Of a DNA stretch of 64,000 bases, positions 1-8,445 are shown one piece after another. The position numbers were made by a program, and so were the translations under genes. This stretch comes from UBA2040 sp041674745 (GTDB lineage Bacteria > Bacteroidota > Bacteroidia > Flavobacteriales_D > Crocinitomicaceae), in contig JBAYVD010000004.1 in the NCBI GenBank assembly GCA_041674745.1, forward strand, positions 1-64,000, read 5' to 3'. The notes beneath the pieces were generated by a model. It saw nothing but the letters and a program-made list of their open reading frames with translations, did no database searches and had not been told where the DNA came from. The first letter of the stretch is position 1, and each line of letters starts with the position of its first letter.

Positions 1-80
1 CCATTCCGAACAGAGAAGTTAAGCCTGATAGCGCTGATGGTACTGCCCTTTTAAGGGTGGGAGAGTAAGTCGACGCCGCT
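1..80 (+). rRNA. rrf: 5S ribosomal RNA, 3' part (5' end outside window)
   Basis: The first 80 bases carry the conserved 5S core (CCATTCCGAACAGAGAAGTTAAGC) and the closing GGGAGAGTA...CGACGCC segment. The 5' end lies before base 1, so the 16S-23S part of the operon is expected to the left. A hairpin terminator follows within 10 bases. Confidence 0.93.
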
Positions 81-86
81 TTTAAG

Positions 87-119
87 AACCCTCTTCGAGT
101 AATCGTAGAGGGTTTTTTT
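87..119 (+). terminator. Rho-independent terminator of the rRNA operon
   Basis: An AACCCTC/GAGGGTT stem is followed by a run of seven T just after the 5S 3' end. Position and form fit the end of the rRNA transcript. Confidence 0.85.
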
Positions 120-137
120 GTGCTTAATATTTTCATT

Positions 138-162
138 CTGCCCTTTTAAGGGCGGGAGAGTA
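138..162 (+). repeat. 5S-like fragment downstream of the 5S gene
   Basis: These 25 bases match bases 43-67 of the 5S gene at 24 positions; the one change turns a G-U into a G-C in the small stem. The rest of the 5S sequence does not follow. It looks like a scrap of a second 5S copy left by recombination or an old deletion. Confidence 0.6.
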
Positions 163-247
163 TTCCGTTAGCTATCCTGAACTGGCCTGGTGGCAGACTG
201 GGACATCGCTTTTAATTGAGTATATATTAGCTATATCTAATTTTAAT

Positions 248-577
248 TTGTCAACTTCAATTCTTAGAGATTGGGAAATGATTACCTCTTTGATGACTTG
301 GAAGGATAGCGTTCGCGATCAAAATATGGGTACAATATTGTTGGATGAATATCCTGTAAAAATTCAATTCATTTATCGTTTTAATTCTGATAACACGGGA
401 ACAAGTGAAATAGGAGATCAAGTTGGTCGTAATTTTAAATGGAGAATAGAGGATAACAATCGTCTAATTATTCAAAGTGAGGAAGGAAATGAAGAATCTT
501 TTGTTTTTAGAAGTAATGGAAAATTTCTAGAAAAGATTCATGTTTTCCTTGAAAAAAAAACAATTTTACGGATATGA
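248..577 (+). CDS. Hypothetical protein, possibly a 5'-truncated remnant
   Basis: I do not recognise this gene. The frame opens at a TTG (an ATG lies at 278) and encodes about 100 residues alternating short polar and hydrophobic stretches, as in a small beta-barrel or lipocalin-like fold (YRFNSDNTGTSEIG, then FKWRIEDNNRLII). Small lipocalin-like lipoproteins of this phylum, such as the one at 21718-22152, start with a lipoprotein signal peptide; this one has none. The frame stays open upstream into the 5S-like scrap, so the original 5' end may have been lost when the rRNA flank was rearranged. It converges on lpxH with 13 bases between the stops. Confidence 0.5.
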   Translation: MSTSILRDWEMITSLMTWKDSVRDQNMGTILLDEYPVKIQFIYRFNSDNTGTSEIGDQVGRNFKWRIEDNNRLIIQSEEGNEESFVFRSNGKFLEKIHVFLEKKTILRI

Positions 578-590
578 AGTAGATAGAAAA

Positions 591-1349
591 TTAAAGGAGT
601 GACTTGAATGTTAACAACTCCATCTTATGACCATCAAAAACCCCATACGTCTGGTAATTAATCCATTCTCCTAAATTGATATACGTCGAGTTTTCACCAA
701 CGGATATATCAATTGGATAGTGACGATGACCAAAAATAAAGTAATCAAAGTGTTCTTTTTTAAGGGTTTCTTTGCAATAGATAGCTAACCATTCATTGTC
801 GTCACCTAAGTACTTTTCATCAGCCAATGCTGTATGCAATCGGCTTTTTTGAGAAGATTTATTCGCTAACCAAAATGAAAAATTTGGGTGTAAACGAGCG
901 AAAGCCCATTGGCAAAATTTATTCGCAAAAACTTTCTTCAAAAACTTGTATCCATTGTCACCCGGGCCTAAACCATCACCGTGACCGATAAAAAAATTTT
1001 TCCCGTTCCAAATTCGTGTGAGGGGTTCTCGATGGAGTTGAATGCCTAATTCTGCCGGTAAATAATCGAACATCCACATATCGTGATTACCGATAAAGAC
1101 GTGGACAGGAATCCCTGCATCTGTTATTTCGGCAATTTTTCCTTGCAATCGAACAGCGCCTTTTGGAATAGTAAATTTGTGTTCAAACCAAAAATCAAAA
1201 AGATCACCTACCAAAAATATTTCTTCAGCATCTCCTTTGATAGAATCGAGCCATGAAACGATTGCTTTTTCTCGCTTTCGACTTTCCTCTTGATTAGGAG
1301 CACCCAAATGGAAGTCGGACGCAAAGTATATTTTTTTATTTTCTGTCAC
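591..1349 (-). CDS. lpxH: UDP-2,3-diacylglucosamine diphosphatase (LpxH)
   Basis: LpxH hydrolyses UDP-2,3-diacylglucosamine to lipid X and UMP, the fourth step of lipid A synthesis, at the inner face of the cytoplasmic membrane. The 252-residue protein has the ordered metallophosphoesterase motifs: DFHLG (residues 12-16), GDLFDFWFE (about 48-56), GNHD, GHGDG and a C-terminal GHRH. The first and last motifs bind the Mn cluster. Length is normal for the family. It is the last gene of a minus-strand run and starts 2 bases after the thioredoxin-fold gene upstream. lpxK, two steps later in the same pathway, is at the head of this run. Confidence 0.93.
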   Translation of the reverse strand: MTENKKIYFASDFHLGAPNQEESRKREKAIVSWLDSIKGDAEEIFLVGDLFDFWFEHKFTIPKGAVRLQGKIAEITDAGIPVHVFIGNHDMWMFDYLPAELGIQLHREPLTRIWNGKNFFIGHGDGLGPGDNGYKFLKKVFANKFCQWAFARLHPNFSFWLANKSSQKSRLHTALADEKYLGDDNEWLAIYCKETLKKEHFDYFIFGHRHYPIDISVGENSTYINLGEWINYQTYGVFDGHKMELLTFKSLL

Positions 1350-1351
1350 GT

Positions 1352-2464
1352 CTATTTGCCAAAAATCTTTTCTAATTCCATGGCCAAAGACTCTCCCCGA
1401 AGTTTTGTATCGATTATGTTTCCTTCGCGATCGATTAGAACCGTGAATGGAATTCCTCTTACTTGATATTTTCCTGCGGCTTTAGAAGACCAGCCCTGTA
1501 AATCACTCACATGATTCGGCCAACTCAAATTATCTTTTTTAATGGCTTCTTGCCATTTGTTTCCATCTTTGTCTAATGAAACACTCATTACCGTAAAGCC
1601 TTGGTCTTTGTATTTGTTGTACAAACGAACCACATTTGGATTTTCCGCTCGACAAGGTCCACACCAAGAAGCCCAGAAATCTAACAACACTACTTGTCCT
1701 TTTAAATCAGACAGTTTCATTGTTGTGCCATCCGCTTTTTTCTCTTCAAAATCAGGTGCTTGTTTTCCTTTGGATAAAAAGTCCAGCGCTTCTTTTTGGG
1801 CTTTCAAACCCACGTAGCTGTCGTAGTTGTTTTGGATGGTCTTAGAACCAGGCAATGCATTTTCAAGTTGTTTTGCGATGGCTTCAAAATTTGCCCAATC
1901 CGTGTTAGGATCAATTGTAGAAAGAACCGGAAGTAAAGCGGGAGAATTTGGGTTTTGCTGAATGAAGGCTTGACGGCTATTTACAAATTTTGCGTACTCA
2001 TTTTCCAAACCTTGTTGCAATGCATTTCTATTTTCAGGATGAAGCTGCATCTCTTTTTGAGCTTGATCCTTTTTCATATTCCAAACCTGCATTTCCAAAA
2101 TGAATTTTTTCATGTTGTTGCTTTCGTCGGATCCCACGATATTGCCAAATGAATTGATGTCTTTTCCGTCGGCGTACACTTGAATATCAGAGCCATCTCG
2201 TAGTATCAAATTTACTCTATCGTTGCCTAAGCGCAATACATAAAAGTCTTGCGCTGGAATTGATCCTATCAATGAAAAATCACCGTTCTTTTTTAACGGA
2301 ACTTTGATAATATCCACGAAATAAGTCCCCATGTATTGCGAAATACTAATGGAATCAACGGTCGTATTGAAAATGTTTCCTGTTACTTTTACCTTTACGT
2401 CTTTCTGTGCGATACCTAGATTGACAATTAATAGCGTGAATAACGAAAGTATTTTAAACTTCAT
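1352..2464 (-). CDS. TlpA-like thiol-disulfide oxidoreductase with DUF4369-type N-terminal domain
   Basis: This 370-residue exported protein has a signal peptide (residues 1-19, ending IAQ), an N-terminal all-beta domain of the DUF4369 type (about 22-110), a helical linker, and a C-terminal thioredoxin fold of the AhpC/TSA-redoxin class (about 230-370). The active site FWASWCGPCR lies near residue 268 and the cis-proline loop is GIPFTV. Such proteins reduce or isomerise periplasmic disulfides, including those of apo-cytochromes c, but the substrate here is unknown. It lies 13 bases after a paralogue and 2 bases before lpxH, probably in one transcript. Confidence 0.88.
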   Translation of the reverse strand: MKFKILSLFTLLIVNLGIAQKDVKVKVTGNIFNTTVDSISISQYMGTYFVDIIKVPLKKNGDFSLIGSIPAQDFYVLRLGNDRVNLILRDGSDIQVYADGKDINSFGNIVGSDESNNMKKFILEMQVWNMKKDQAQKEMQLHPENRNALQQGLENEYAKFVNSRQAFIQQNPNSPALLPVLSTIDPNTDWANFEAIAKQLENALPGSKTIQNNYDSYVGLKAQKEALDFLSKGKQAPDFEEKKADGTTMKLSDLKGQVVLLDFWASWCGPCRAENPNVVRLYNKYKDQGFTVMSVSLDKDGNKWQEAIKKDNLSWPNHVSDLQGWSSKAAGKYQVRGIPFTVLIDREGNIIDTKLRGESLAMELEKIFGK

Positions 2465-2477
2465 ATTTTTCTGATTT

Positions 2478-3641
2478 TTATAATATCTCTTTCAATTTTT
2501 GTTCCAAACTTGCGCCACGTAAGTTTCTCGCAATTATTTTCCCTGATTTATCGATTAAAACGGTGTGAGGAATGCTATTGAATCCGTACAATTGAATCAA
2601 TGGAGTTTCCCACATCATCAAATCACTCACGTGATTCGGCCAAATTAATCCATCATGAAGAATAGCGGCCTTCCAGGCATTTAGATCTTTATCCAATGAG
2701 ACGGAAAAAACCGTAAATCCTTTGTCCTTGTATTCATTGTACAATCGCACTACGTTTGGATTTTCTTTTCTACAGGGTCCGCACCAGGAAGCCCAGAAAT
2801 CAATTAAAACATATTTCCCTTTTAAGTCCGATAATTTCATGATTTTCCCCTCAGGGTTTTTCATAGAAATTTCAGGAGCTACTTCGGAAGGTCCATTTTT
2901 TGCCAAAGCACCTTCTTGCAAATATTGTTGGTAAGCGCTTTCAATTTGAAAAACTTGTCCTGACATGTTTTCAGCCAATGGCGAACCAGCAAATCGTTTG
3001 TTGAAACCCGCACTTACTTCTTTTAAAACTTCTAAATTTTTCGGATCCCAATGTGCAAAACCAACATTTGGAGAAAGAGAGGAAGATAAAATGATGTTAA
3101 CCGGATTATCTGGTGATTTCAGCATTTGTTTTTTTGCAAATTCATCCAAGGTTTTACGAAGTTCAAAGTATTTCCCCATCAATTGTTCTTCTGTAGCTCC
3201 ACTTTGCTCCAAGTCAGCTAGAACTTTTTGGTTATCGGCAAAATCAGCAAACAAAGCCATGTATTTCGTCAACGGTTCAGCCCATTCCGTTCCTTTGAAG
3301 GTCGGTTTTGTGCTGAAATCGGCGTAAACCGCTTGAATGGAAACTTTGTCGTCTGGCGCCATCGTCAGAGGAATGATTTTGTCTTCTCCTTCACCTAAAC
3401 GCATTTGGTAAATTCCCATACCCGGAATATTTCCTTCTATGGAGAAAGACCCATCACTACCTAATTCACCTTTTGCGACATCAATTGTTCCGTCAGCGCT
3501 AATGGCTTCTATATAGATATTTTGTTCTTTGGCGCCATCAATTTGTCCGCTCACTTCAAAATTGATCGGTAAACCTTTATCGGTTTTTCCAGAATTGCAA
3601 GCAAAGAGAGCAAGGCTCAAAAGGATAGGAATAAATTTCAT
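2478..3641 (-). CDS. Lipoprotein TlpA-like thiol-disulfide oxidoreductase (DUF4369 type)
   Basis: This is a paralogue of the next gene downstream with the same plan: DUF4369-type beta domain, helical middle and thioredoxin fold with FWASWCGPCRKE near residue 287. The cis-proline loop is NSIPHTV. It differs in carrying a lipobox (LALFACNSG), so it is probably membrane-anchored in the periplasm. I place the start at ATG 3641, one base after the gatB stop (TAAGATG), because the signal peptide begins there; an in-frame ATG at 3659 would overlap gatB. Together with the 1352-2464 gene it is a tandem duplication. Confidence 0.87.
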   Translation of the reverse strand: MKFIPILLSLALFACNSGKTDKGLPINFEVSGQIDGAKEQNIYIEAISADGTIDVAKGELGSDGSFSIEGNIPGMGIYQMRLGEGEDKIIPLTMAPDDKVSIQAVYADFSTKPTFKGTEWAEPLTKYMALFADFADNQKVLADLEQSGATEEQLMGKYFELRKTLDEFAKKQMLKSPDNPVNIILSSSLSPNVGFAHWDPKNLEVLKEVSAGFNKRFAGSPLAENMSGQVFQIESAYQQYLQEGALAKNGPSEVAPEISMKNPEGKIMKLSDLKGKYVLIDFWASWCGPCRKENPNVVRLYNEYKDKGFTVFSVSLDKDLNAWKAAILHDGLIWPNHVSDLMMWETPLIQLYGFNSIPHTVLIDKSGKIIARNLRGASLEQKLKEIL

Positions 3642-3642
3642 C

Positions 3643-5097
3643 TTATTTCTCAAGTTCATTTCTTAGTATTTGATTGGCTGATTTTGGGTCTGCTTTTCCT
3701 TTGGAAATTTTCATCAATTGCCCCATCAAGAAACCAAGCAATTGTTTTTCGCCATTTTTATAACGTGCAACTTCATCTGGATGTTGCTTTTTCATCTCGT
3801 TAATGAATCCTAAAATCGAGTCTTCATTGGAATCCTGAATCAAATTCATCGATTCAGCTAATGCCAATGGATTGGCAGTTGGCGTTTCCAACATCGCTGG
3901 GAAAATCTTCTGAGAAGCGATTGTACTTGAAATTTTACCAGTATTGATCAAATCAATCAAAGCTGCGATTTGTTCGGGTGCAAGCGGGAATTCGGAAATC
4001 TCTTTGCCATTTGCATTCAAATAGGATTTGATATCGCCCATCATCCAGTTGGCCGCTAGTTTGAATAAATTCGTATGTTTCAACAAATCCTCAAAATACA
4101 AGGCAATAAATTTATTGTCCGTCAAATTGTAAGCATCGTATGCCGACAATCCCAATTCTTGTGTGTATTTCAAAAACAAATCTCTTGGCAAAGCAGGCAT
4201 TTCAGCTTTTACAGCTGCTATTTGATCTGCTGTGACACGCAAAGGCAACAAGTCTGGCTCAGGGAAGTAACGATAATCGTTCGCAGCTTCTTTCGAACGC
4301 ATGGCATGTGTAACATTTTTCAACGCATCGTATTGACGTGTTTGCTGTTCAAGCGTTCCACCGTTTTCCAACACCTCAATTTGACGTACGATTTCATATT
4401 CAATGGCACGTTGAACGTTTCGCATGGAGTTCATGTTTTTCACTTCCACTTTGGTGCCAAATTCAGCCGCTCCTTTGAGACGAACCGAAATATTGGCATC
4501 GCAACGCAAAGAACCTTCTTCCATGTTGCCATCGCAAATTTCCAAATAACGAACTAGTTTGCGGACCTCAGAAACATAATTGTAGGCTTCTGTAGAGGAA
4601 CGTAAATCGGGTTCCGAAACGATTTCCAAAAGAGGAACACCAGCACGGTTTAAATCGACCAAAGTATCTTTCACATCGATATCATGGATGCTTTTCCCTG
4701 CATCTTCTTCCATGTGAATTCGTGTTAAGCCAATTTTCTTTTCGTTGCCATCTTCATCGTTGACGATTAGATAACCACCCGTGCAAATGGGTGTTTTGTC
4801 TTGGGTAATTTGATATCCCTTTGGTAAATCTGGGTAGAAGTAGTTTTTGCGCGCAAAATATTGGTTTTCGGCAATGTCACAATGCAATGATAACCCCAAT
4901 TTTATGGCGTTCTCAATTGTTTTTTTGTTCATCACAGGCAACGTTCCAGGATGTCCCAAACTTACCACACTTACGTTGGTGTTCGGAATGGAACCGTATT
5001 CATTCAAATCGGATGAATAGGCTTTGCTATGTGTCAACATTTGTGCATGGACTTCAAGTCCAATCACTACTTCGTATTTATCTCTTGTGTTTGACAT
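3643..5097 (-). CDS. gatB: Asp-tRNA(Asn)/Glu-tRNA(Gln) amidotransferase subunit B
   Basis: GatB is the tRNA-binding kinase subunit of the GatCAB complex that converts Glu-tRNA(Gln) (and Asp-tRNA(Asn)) to the amidated form. The 484-residue protein shows the GatB signature GLEVHAQ near the N terminus, the conserved Y-P-D-L-P-K-G-Y-Q-I block, the LEIVSEPD and EVKNMNS motifs of the cradle domain, and a C-terminal YqeY-like tail (about 335-484) with GFLMGQLMK. Full length. gatA and gatC are not nearby. It lies 32 bases after the purine nucleoside phosphorylase gene and 1 base before a TlpA-like gene. Confidence 0.95.
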   Translation of the reverse strand: MSNTRDKYEVVIGLEVHAQMLTHSKAYSSDLNEYGSIPNTNVSVVSLGHPGTLPVMNKKTIENAIKLGLSLHCDIAENQYFARKNYFYPDLPKGYQITQDKTPICTGGYLIVNDEDGNEKKIGLTRIHMEEDAGKSIHDIDVKDTLVDLNRAGVPLLEIVSEPDLRSSTEAYNYVSEVRKLVRYLEICDGNMEEGSLRCDANISVRLKGAAEFGTKVEVKNMNSMRNVQRAIEYEIVRQIEVLENGGTLEQQTRQYDALKNVTHAMRSKEAANDYRYFPEPDLLPLRVTADQIAAVKAEMPALPRDLFLKYTQELGLSAYDAYNLTDNKFIALYFEDLLKHTNLFKLAANWMMGDIKSYLNANGKEISEFPLAPEQIAALIDLINTGKISSTIASQKIFPAMLETPTANPLALAESMNLIQDSNEDSILGFINEMKKQHPDEVARYKNGEKQLLGFLMGQLMKISKGKADPKSANQILRNELEK

Positions 5098-5129
5098 GAA
5101 AAAATCAGTCGTTTGTTAAAATGAAAAAA

Positions 5130-5942
5130 TTAGATTCTTGCTATCAGTTGGCTCATAATTGCCGTCATTTTTGGCTCCTGACGACTGGCAACTGCAATTA
5201 CATCGGCTACCGAAACTTTCTGAATTTTACCTGGAACGCCTAAATCAGTGATGATGGAAATCGCGAAACAAGGAATATCCATGTGGCGAGCAACGATTAC
5301 TTCTGGAACAGTTGACATACCGACAGCATCTGCGCCAATGTTTCGTACAAATTGATATTCGGCTGGTGTTTCCAAAGTTGGACCTGTCAAACCTGCGTAG
5401 GTTCCAACGGAAACTTTGATGTTCAATTCACCCGCAATTTGCTGCGCCAAGGCAATCATGCTTGGATCGTAAGGTTCACTCATGTCAGGAAAACGAGGTC
5501 CCAATTCATCAATATTTTTCCCAATCAAAGGATGCGCCGGGAATAAATTAATATGATCGTTTTGAATCATGATTTCACCTACTGCGAAATCCGGATTAAC
5601 TCCACCTGAAGCATTACTTACGAAAAGAGCTTCGATGCCCAATAATTTCATTACACGAACAGGAAAGGTAACTTGTTTCATGTCGTAACCTTCATAGAAA
5701 TGGAAACGGCCTTGCATGGCAACTACTTTTTTACCACCCAATTCTCCAAAAATCAATTTTCCAGAATGACTTTCCACCGTTGAAACAGGGAAATTTGGGA
5801 TTTGCTCGTAAGGAATTTCATCGATGATGTTGATCTCTTTTACTAAACCTCCCAAACCTGTTCCTAAAATAATACCAACGGTTGGTTTTACACTTGTTTG
5901 TGAGTTGATGAATGCAACTGATTCCTTAAACTTTTCTAACAT
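5130..5942 (-). CDS. Purine-nucleoside phosphorylase (PNP type I, trimeric class)
   Basis: The enzyme cleaves inosine or guanosine with phosphate, giving free base and ribose-1-phosphate for purine salvage. The 270 residues include the phosphate-binding start GIILGTGLGGL, the SHSGKL and QGRFHFYEGY motifs, SNASGGVN, and the substrate loop with GPTLETPAE and VGMSTVPE. This is the low-molecular-mass trimeric (mammalian-like) class rather than DeoD. Its first 17 bases overlap the 3' end of lpxK, so the two are co-transcribed. Confidence 0.93.
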   Translation of the reverse strand: MLEKFKESVAFINSQTSVKPTVGIILGTGLGGLVKEINIIDEIPYEQIPNFPVSTVESHSGKLIFGELGGKKVVAMQGRFHFYEGYDMKQVTFPVRVMKLLGIEALFVSNASGGVNPDFAVGEIMIQNDHINLFPAHPLIGKNIDELGPRFPDMSEPYDPSMIALAQQIAGELNIKVSVGTYAGLTGPTLETPAEYQFVRNIGADAVGMSTVPEVIVARHMDIPCFAISIITDLGVPGKIQKVSVADVIAVASRQEPKMTAIMSQLIARI

Positions 5943-6957
5943 ATTCTATTAATTTATCCTTCAATTCTTGTTCTCTATCTATTTCTACGGTGATTTTTTG
6001 AATGCACCAAGGGTATTTTTTCAAAAGTCCAATCTCTTTAAATTTCTCCAATCGAACGGCGTCTTTTTCCGTCGTCAAGATGATTGTTTTTTCGCGTGCG
6101 AAATTACCAAAAATCCCGTGAATATCCTCTATATCTGGCTCCTTAAATTGGTAATGATCTGGGTAAACGACTGGGTGAACGTCGTATTTTTTCTTCAAAT
6201 GGGTTTCCAACGGTTCTGGATTGGCAATTCCCGTCACTAGCACCACATACTCAATTTCAGGTTGGAGTAGTGATTTGTCAAGGGTTTCGATGTCGGAGTA
6301 GACGATAGAAGAAAAGTAAATTGTGTCTTTCTTTCGTTTGATTTTACTCGAAAAGGCTTCTTTTTTAGCGGGGGAAAGATCAACGGGAGTTTTGGTTACA
6401 ATCACATAGTCGGCTCGTTTTATTCCCAATCGAAATTCTCGCAAATTACCAGTAGGCAACATAAAATCATTGAAATAGGGTTTGGAAAAATCCGTCAAAA
6501 CGATATTAATACCCGCTTTTACATGGCGGTGCTGAAAAGCATCATCCAAAAGAACGACAGCGTTTTCAATTGGTTTTTTAACGAGGTCATCAATCGCCAA
6601 TCGTCTTTTTTCGCTGACGATGACCGATGGTTTCGGTTCGGCATGCAAAAACAACAAAGGTTCATCGCCGATACTTTCAGCCGTCGAGTTTTCATCTGCC
6701 CACAAAAGACCTTTTGTTTTTCGTCCATATCCGCGGCTGACAACGACTACTTTTTTTTCTTTCGAAAGCCATTTGTTCAAAAGCAAAACATGAGGTGTTT
6801 TTCCCGTTCCACCAGTGGATAAATTCCCAACGGTAATAGACGGAAAAGGAATATTGAATTGTTCCTTCAAACCGAAATCAAACAATTTATTTCGCACCCA
6901 AGTTACAACTCCGTAAAGCAGAGAAAAGGGGAGAAGTAAGAAGCGCAACAACCGCAT
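5926..6957 (-). CDS. lpxK: Tetraacyldisaccharide 4'-kinase (LpxK)
   Basis: LpxK phosphorylates the 4' position of the lipid A disaccharide precursor at the cytoplasmic membrane. An N-terminal hydrophobic helix (LLRFLLLPFSLLYGVVTW) precedes the Walker A motif GNLSTGGTGKTP (about residues 44-55); later blocks are VVSRGYGR, LLDDAFQHR and TTEKDAVRLEKF. I start at ATG 6957 (MRLLRF), where family members begin; the open frame reaches back to 7014 without support. About 343 residues, normal length. It heads a minus-strand run through PNP, gatB, two TlpA-like genes and lpxH, which thus holds two lipid A genes. Confidence 0.93.
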   Translation of the reverse strand: MRLLRFLLLPFSLLYGVVTWVRNKLFDFGLKEQFNIPFPSITVGNLSTGGTGKTPHVLLLNKWLSKEKKVVVVSRGYGRKTKGLLWADENSTAESIGDEPLLFLHAEPKPSVIVSEKRRLAIDDLVKKPIENAVVLLDDAFQHRHVKAGINIVLTDFSKPYFNDFMLPTGNLREFRLGIKRADYVIVTKTPVDLSPAKKEAFSSKIKRKKDTIYFSSIVYSDIETLDKSLLQPEIEYVVLVTGIANPEPLETHLKKKYDVHPVVYPDHYQFKEPDIEDIHGIFGNFAREKTIILTTEKDAVRLEKFKEIGLLKKYPWCIQKITVEIDREQELKDKLIEYVRKV

Positions 6958-7082
6958 AAAAAAAATTTGGTTTGAAGATAATGAAAATTGAGGGTTTGCA
7001 TTTGAAATTAACAATTTTGGTGAGTTGAATGGTCAGTTTGTATGGCAGAATCATTCATTCAAAAGATTAAAATGAATTTTTA

Positions 7083-7130
7083 TTTGGGAATTTGGGAATT
7101 TGGGAATTTGGGAATTTGGGAATTCCCAAA
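7083..7130. repeat. Five tandem TTTGGGAA units ending in an inverted TTCCCAAA
   Basis: Five perfect 8-bp units run from 7083 to 7122 and are followed by the reverse complement TTCCCAAA (7123-7130), so the end can fold back on the array. It lies in the 321-bp gap between divergent lpxK and purT. Such a repeat can change copy number by slippage. Nothing else is visible in this gap apart from the purT promoter. Confidence 0.9.
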
Positions 7131-7266
7131 TTTACGAACGAGGTCCAGAAATCAAATATTCTCGATGTATCGGGTCGAATTGACAATTTCTTAATTCATC
7201 TCTGCGAAAATGAAAATAGTGGATAAATTCTGAAATCTTCCTTTCGAAATATTCGTCCACTCATTT

Positions 7267-7274
7267 TATCTTTG
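7267..7274 (+). promoter_or_regulatory. -7 promoter box of purT, leaderless geometry
   Basis: TATCTTTG matches the Bacteroidota -7 consensus TAnnTTTG at all fixed positions. Four bases separate it from the purT ATG, so the expected first transcribed base is the A of ATG. No good -33 TTTG box is seen. Confidence 0.6.
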
Positions 7275-7278
7275 ACGC

Positions 7279-8445
7279 ATGAGAAATAAAATCATGCTTT
7301 TGGGCTCCGGCGAATTGGGGAAAGAACTCGTTATCGCTTTGCAAAGATTAGGACAACACGTTGTTGCTGTTGATAGTTACGACAACGCACCCGCAATGCA
7401 AGTAGCGCAAGAACGTGAAATTATCAACATGTTGGATGGAGATGCATTGGATGCAATTGTAGCCAAACATCAACCAGATATCATTGTACCTGAAATAGAA
7501 GCGATTCGTACCGAAAGATTGTACGAGTATGAAAAGCAAGGCATGCAAGTGGTTCCTTGCGCAAAAGCGGCAAATTTCACCATGGACCGAAAAGCCATTC
7601 GTGATTTGGCAGCGATAGAAGTTGGCGTGAAAACGGCTCCTTATCGGTATGCCAGTTCTTTTGAAGAACTGAAAAAAGGCGTTGAATTTACAGGTATTCC
7701 ATGTGTGGTGAAGCCATTAATGTCCAGCTCGGGAAAAGGACAATCCGTCATCAAATCAGAAGCGGATATTGAAAAAGCATGGGATTACGCCATGGCTGGT
7801 TCTCGCGGTGATAAAATGGAAGTGATCGTCGAAGGTTTCATCAATTTCGATTATGAAATCACGCTTTTGACCTTGACACAAAAAGATGGAACGACGTTGT
7901 TTTGTCCACCCATTGGCCATCGTCAAGAACGTGGAGATTACCAAGAAAGCTGGCAACCCATGGAAATGAATCCTGAGCATTTGAAACAAGCACAACAAAT
8001 GGCTGCTGATGTTACAAAAGCTTTGGGTGGTTCTGGAATTTGGGGCGTTGAGTTTTTCGTTTCCAAAACAGAAGGAACCATTTTTTCCGAATTATCACCT
8101 CGCCCGCACGATACCGGAATGGTAACGTTGGCAGGAACGCAAAACTTGAATGAGTTTGAATTGCATGCACGAGCTATTTTGGGAATTCCAGTTAAACAAG
8201 TGAAATGGGAACGAAATGGAGCAAGTGCAGTTGTGCTTTCGGATCGGGAAATTTTAACCTGGCCAACATTTGCTGGAGCAGAACACATTCACAGTTTGGA
8301 AAATCAAGATTTTCGCTGGTTCGCGAAACCCACTGCACGACCGTTTCGAAGAATGGGCGTTGCATTGGCGTATGGAACAGAATCGGTGAAAGAATTGGTG
8401 GAGAAAGCCAAGCGTTTGGCGACTCGAATTGATATCCTACCTTAA
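7279..8445 (+). CDS. purT: Formate-dependent phosphoribosylglycinamide formyltransferase (PurT)
   Basis: PurT makes formyl-GAR from GAR, formate and ATP in purine synthesis, avoiding the folate-dependent PurN route. The 388-residue ATP-grasp protein starts with the nucleotide-binding MLLGSGELGKE, continues with VPEIEAI, VVKPLMSSSGKGQS (ATP-grasp lid) and GIWGVEFFV, and ends in the SPRPHDTGMVTL and RPFRRMGVALA blocks. Full length. The start at 7279 agrees with the family N terminus and sits four bases after a -7 box. Its stop overlaps the convergent GH3 gene by four bases (TTAA). Confidence 0.95.
   Translation: MRNKIMLLGSGELGKELVIALQRLGQHVVAVDSYDNAPAMQVAQEREIINMLDGDALDAIVAKHQPDIIVPEIEAIRTERLYEYEKQGMQVVPCAKAANFTMDRKAIRDLAAIEVGVKTAPYRYASSFEELKKGVEFTGIPCVVKPLMSSSGKGQSVIKSEADIEKAWDYAMAGSRGDKMEVIVEGFINFDYEITLLTLTQKDGTTLFCPPIGHRQERGDYQESWQPMEMNPEHLKQAQQMAADVTKALGGSGIWGVEFFVSKTEGTIFSELSPRPHDTGMVTLAGTQNLNEFELHARAILGIPVKQVKWERNGASAVVLSDREILTWPTFAGAEHIHSLENQDFRWFAKPTARPFRRMGVALAYGTESVKELVEKAKRLATRIDILP

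Noticed and set aside
4075..4557. 160-residue ORF on the plus strand inside gatB
   Set aside because: It is the antisense of the conserved gatB coding region and has no recognisable protein features.
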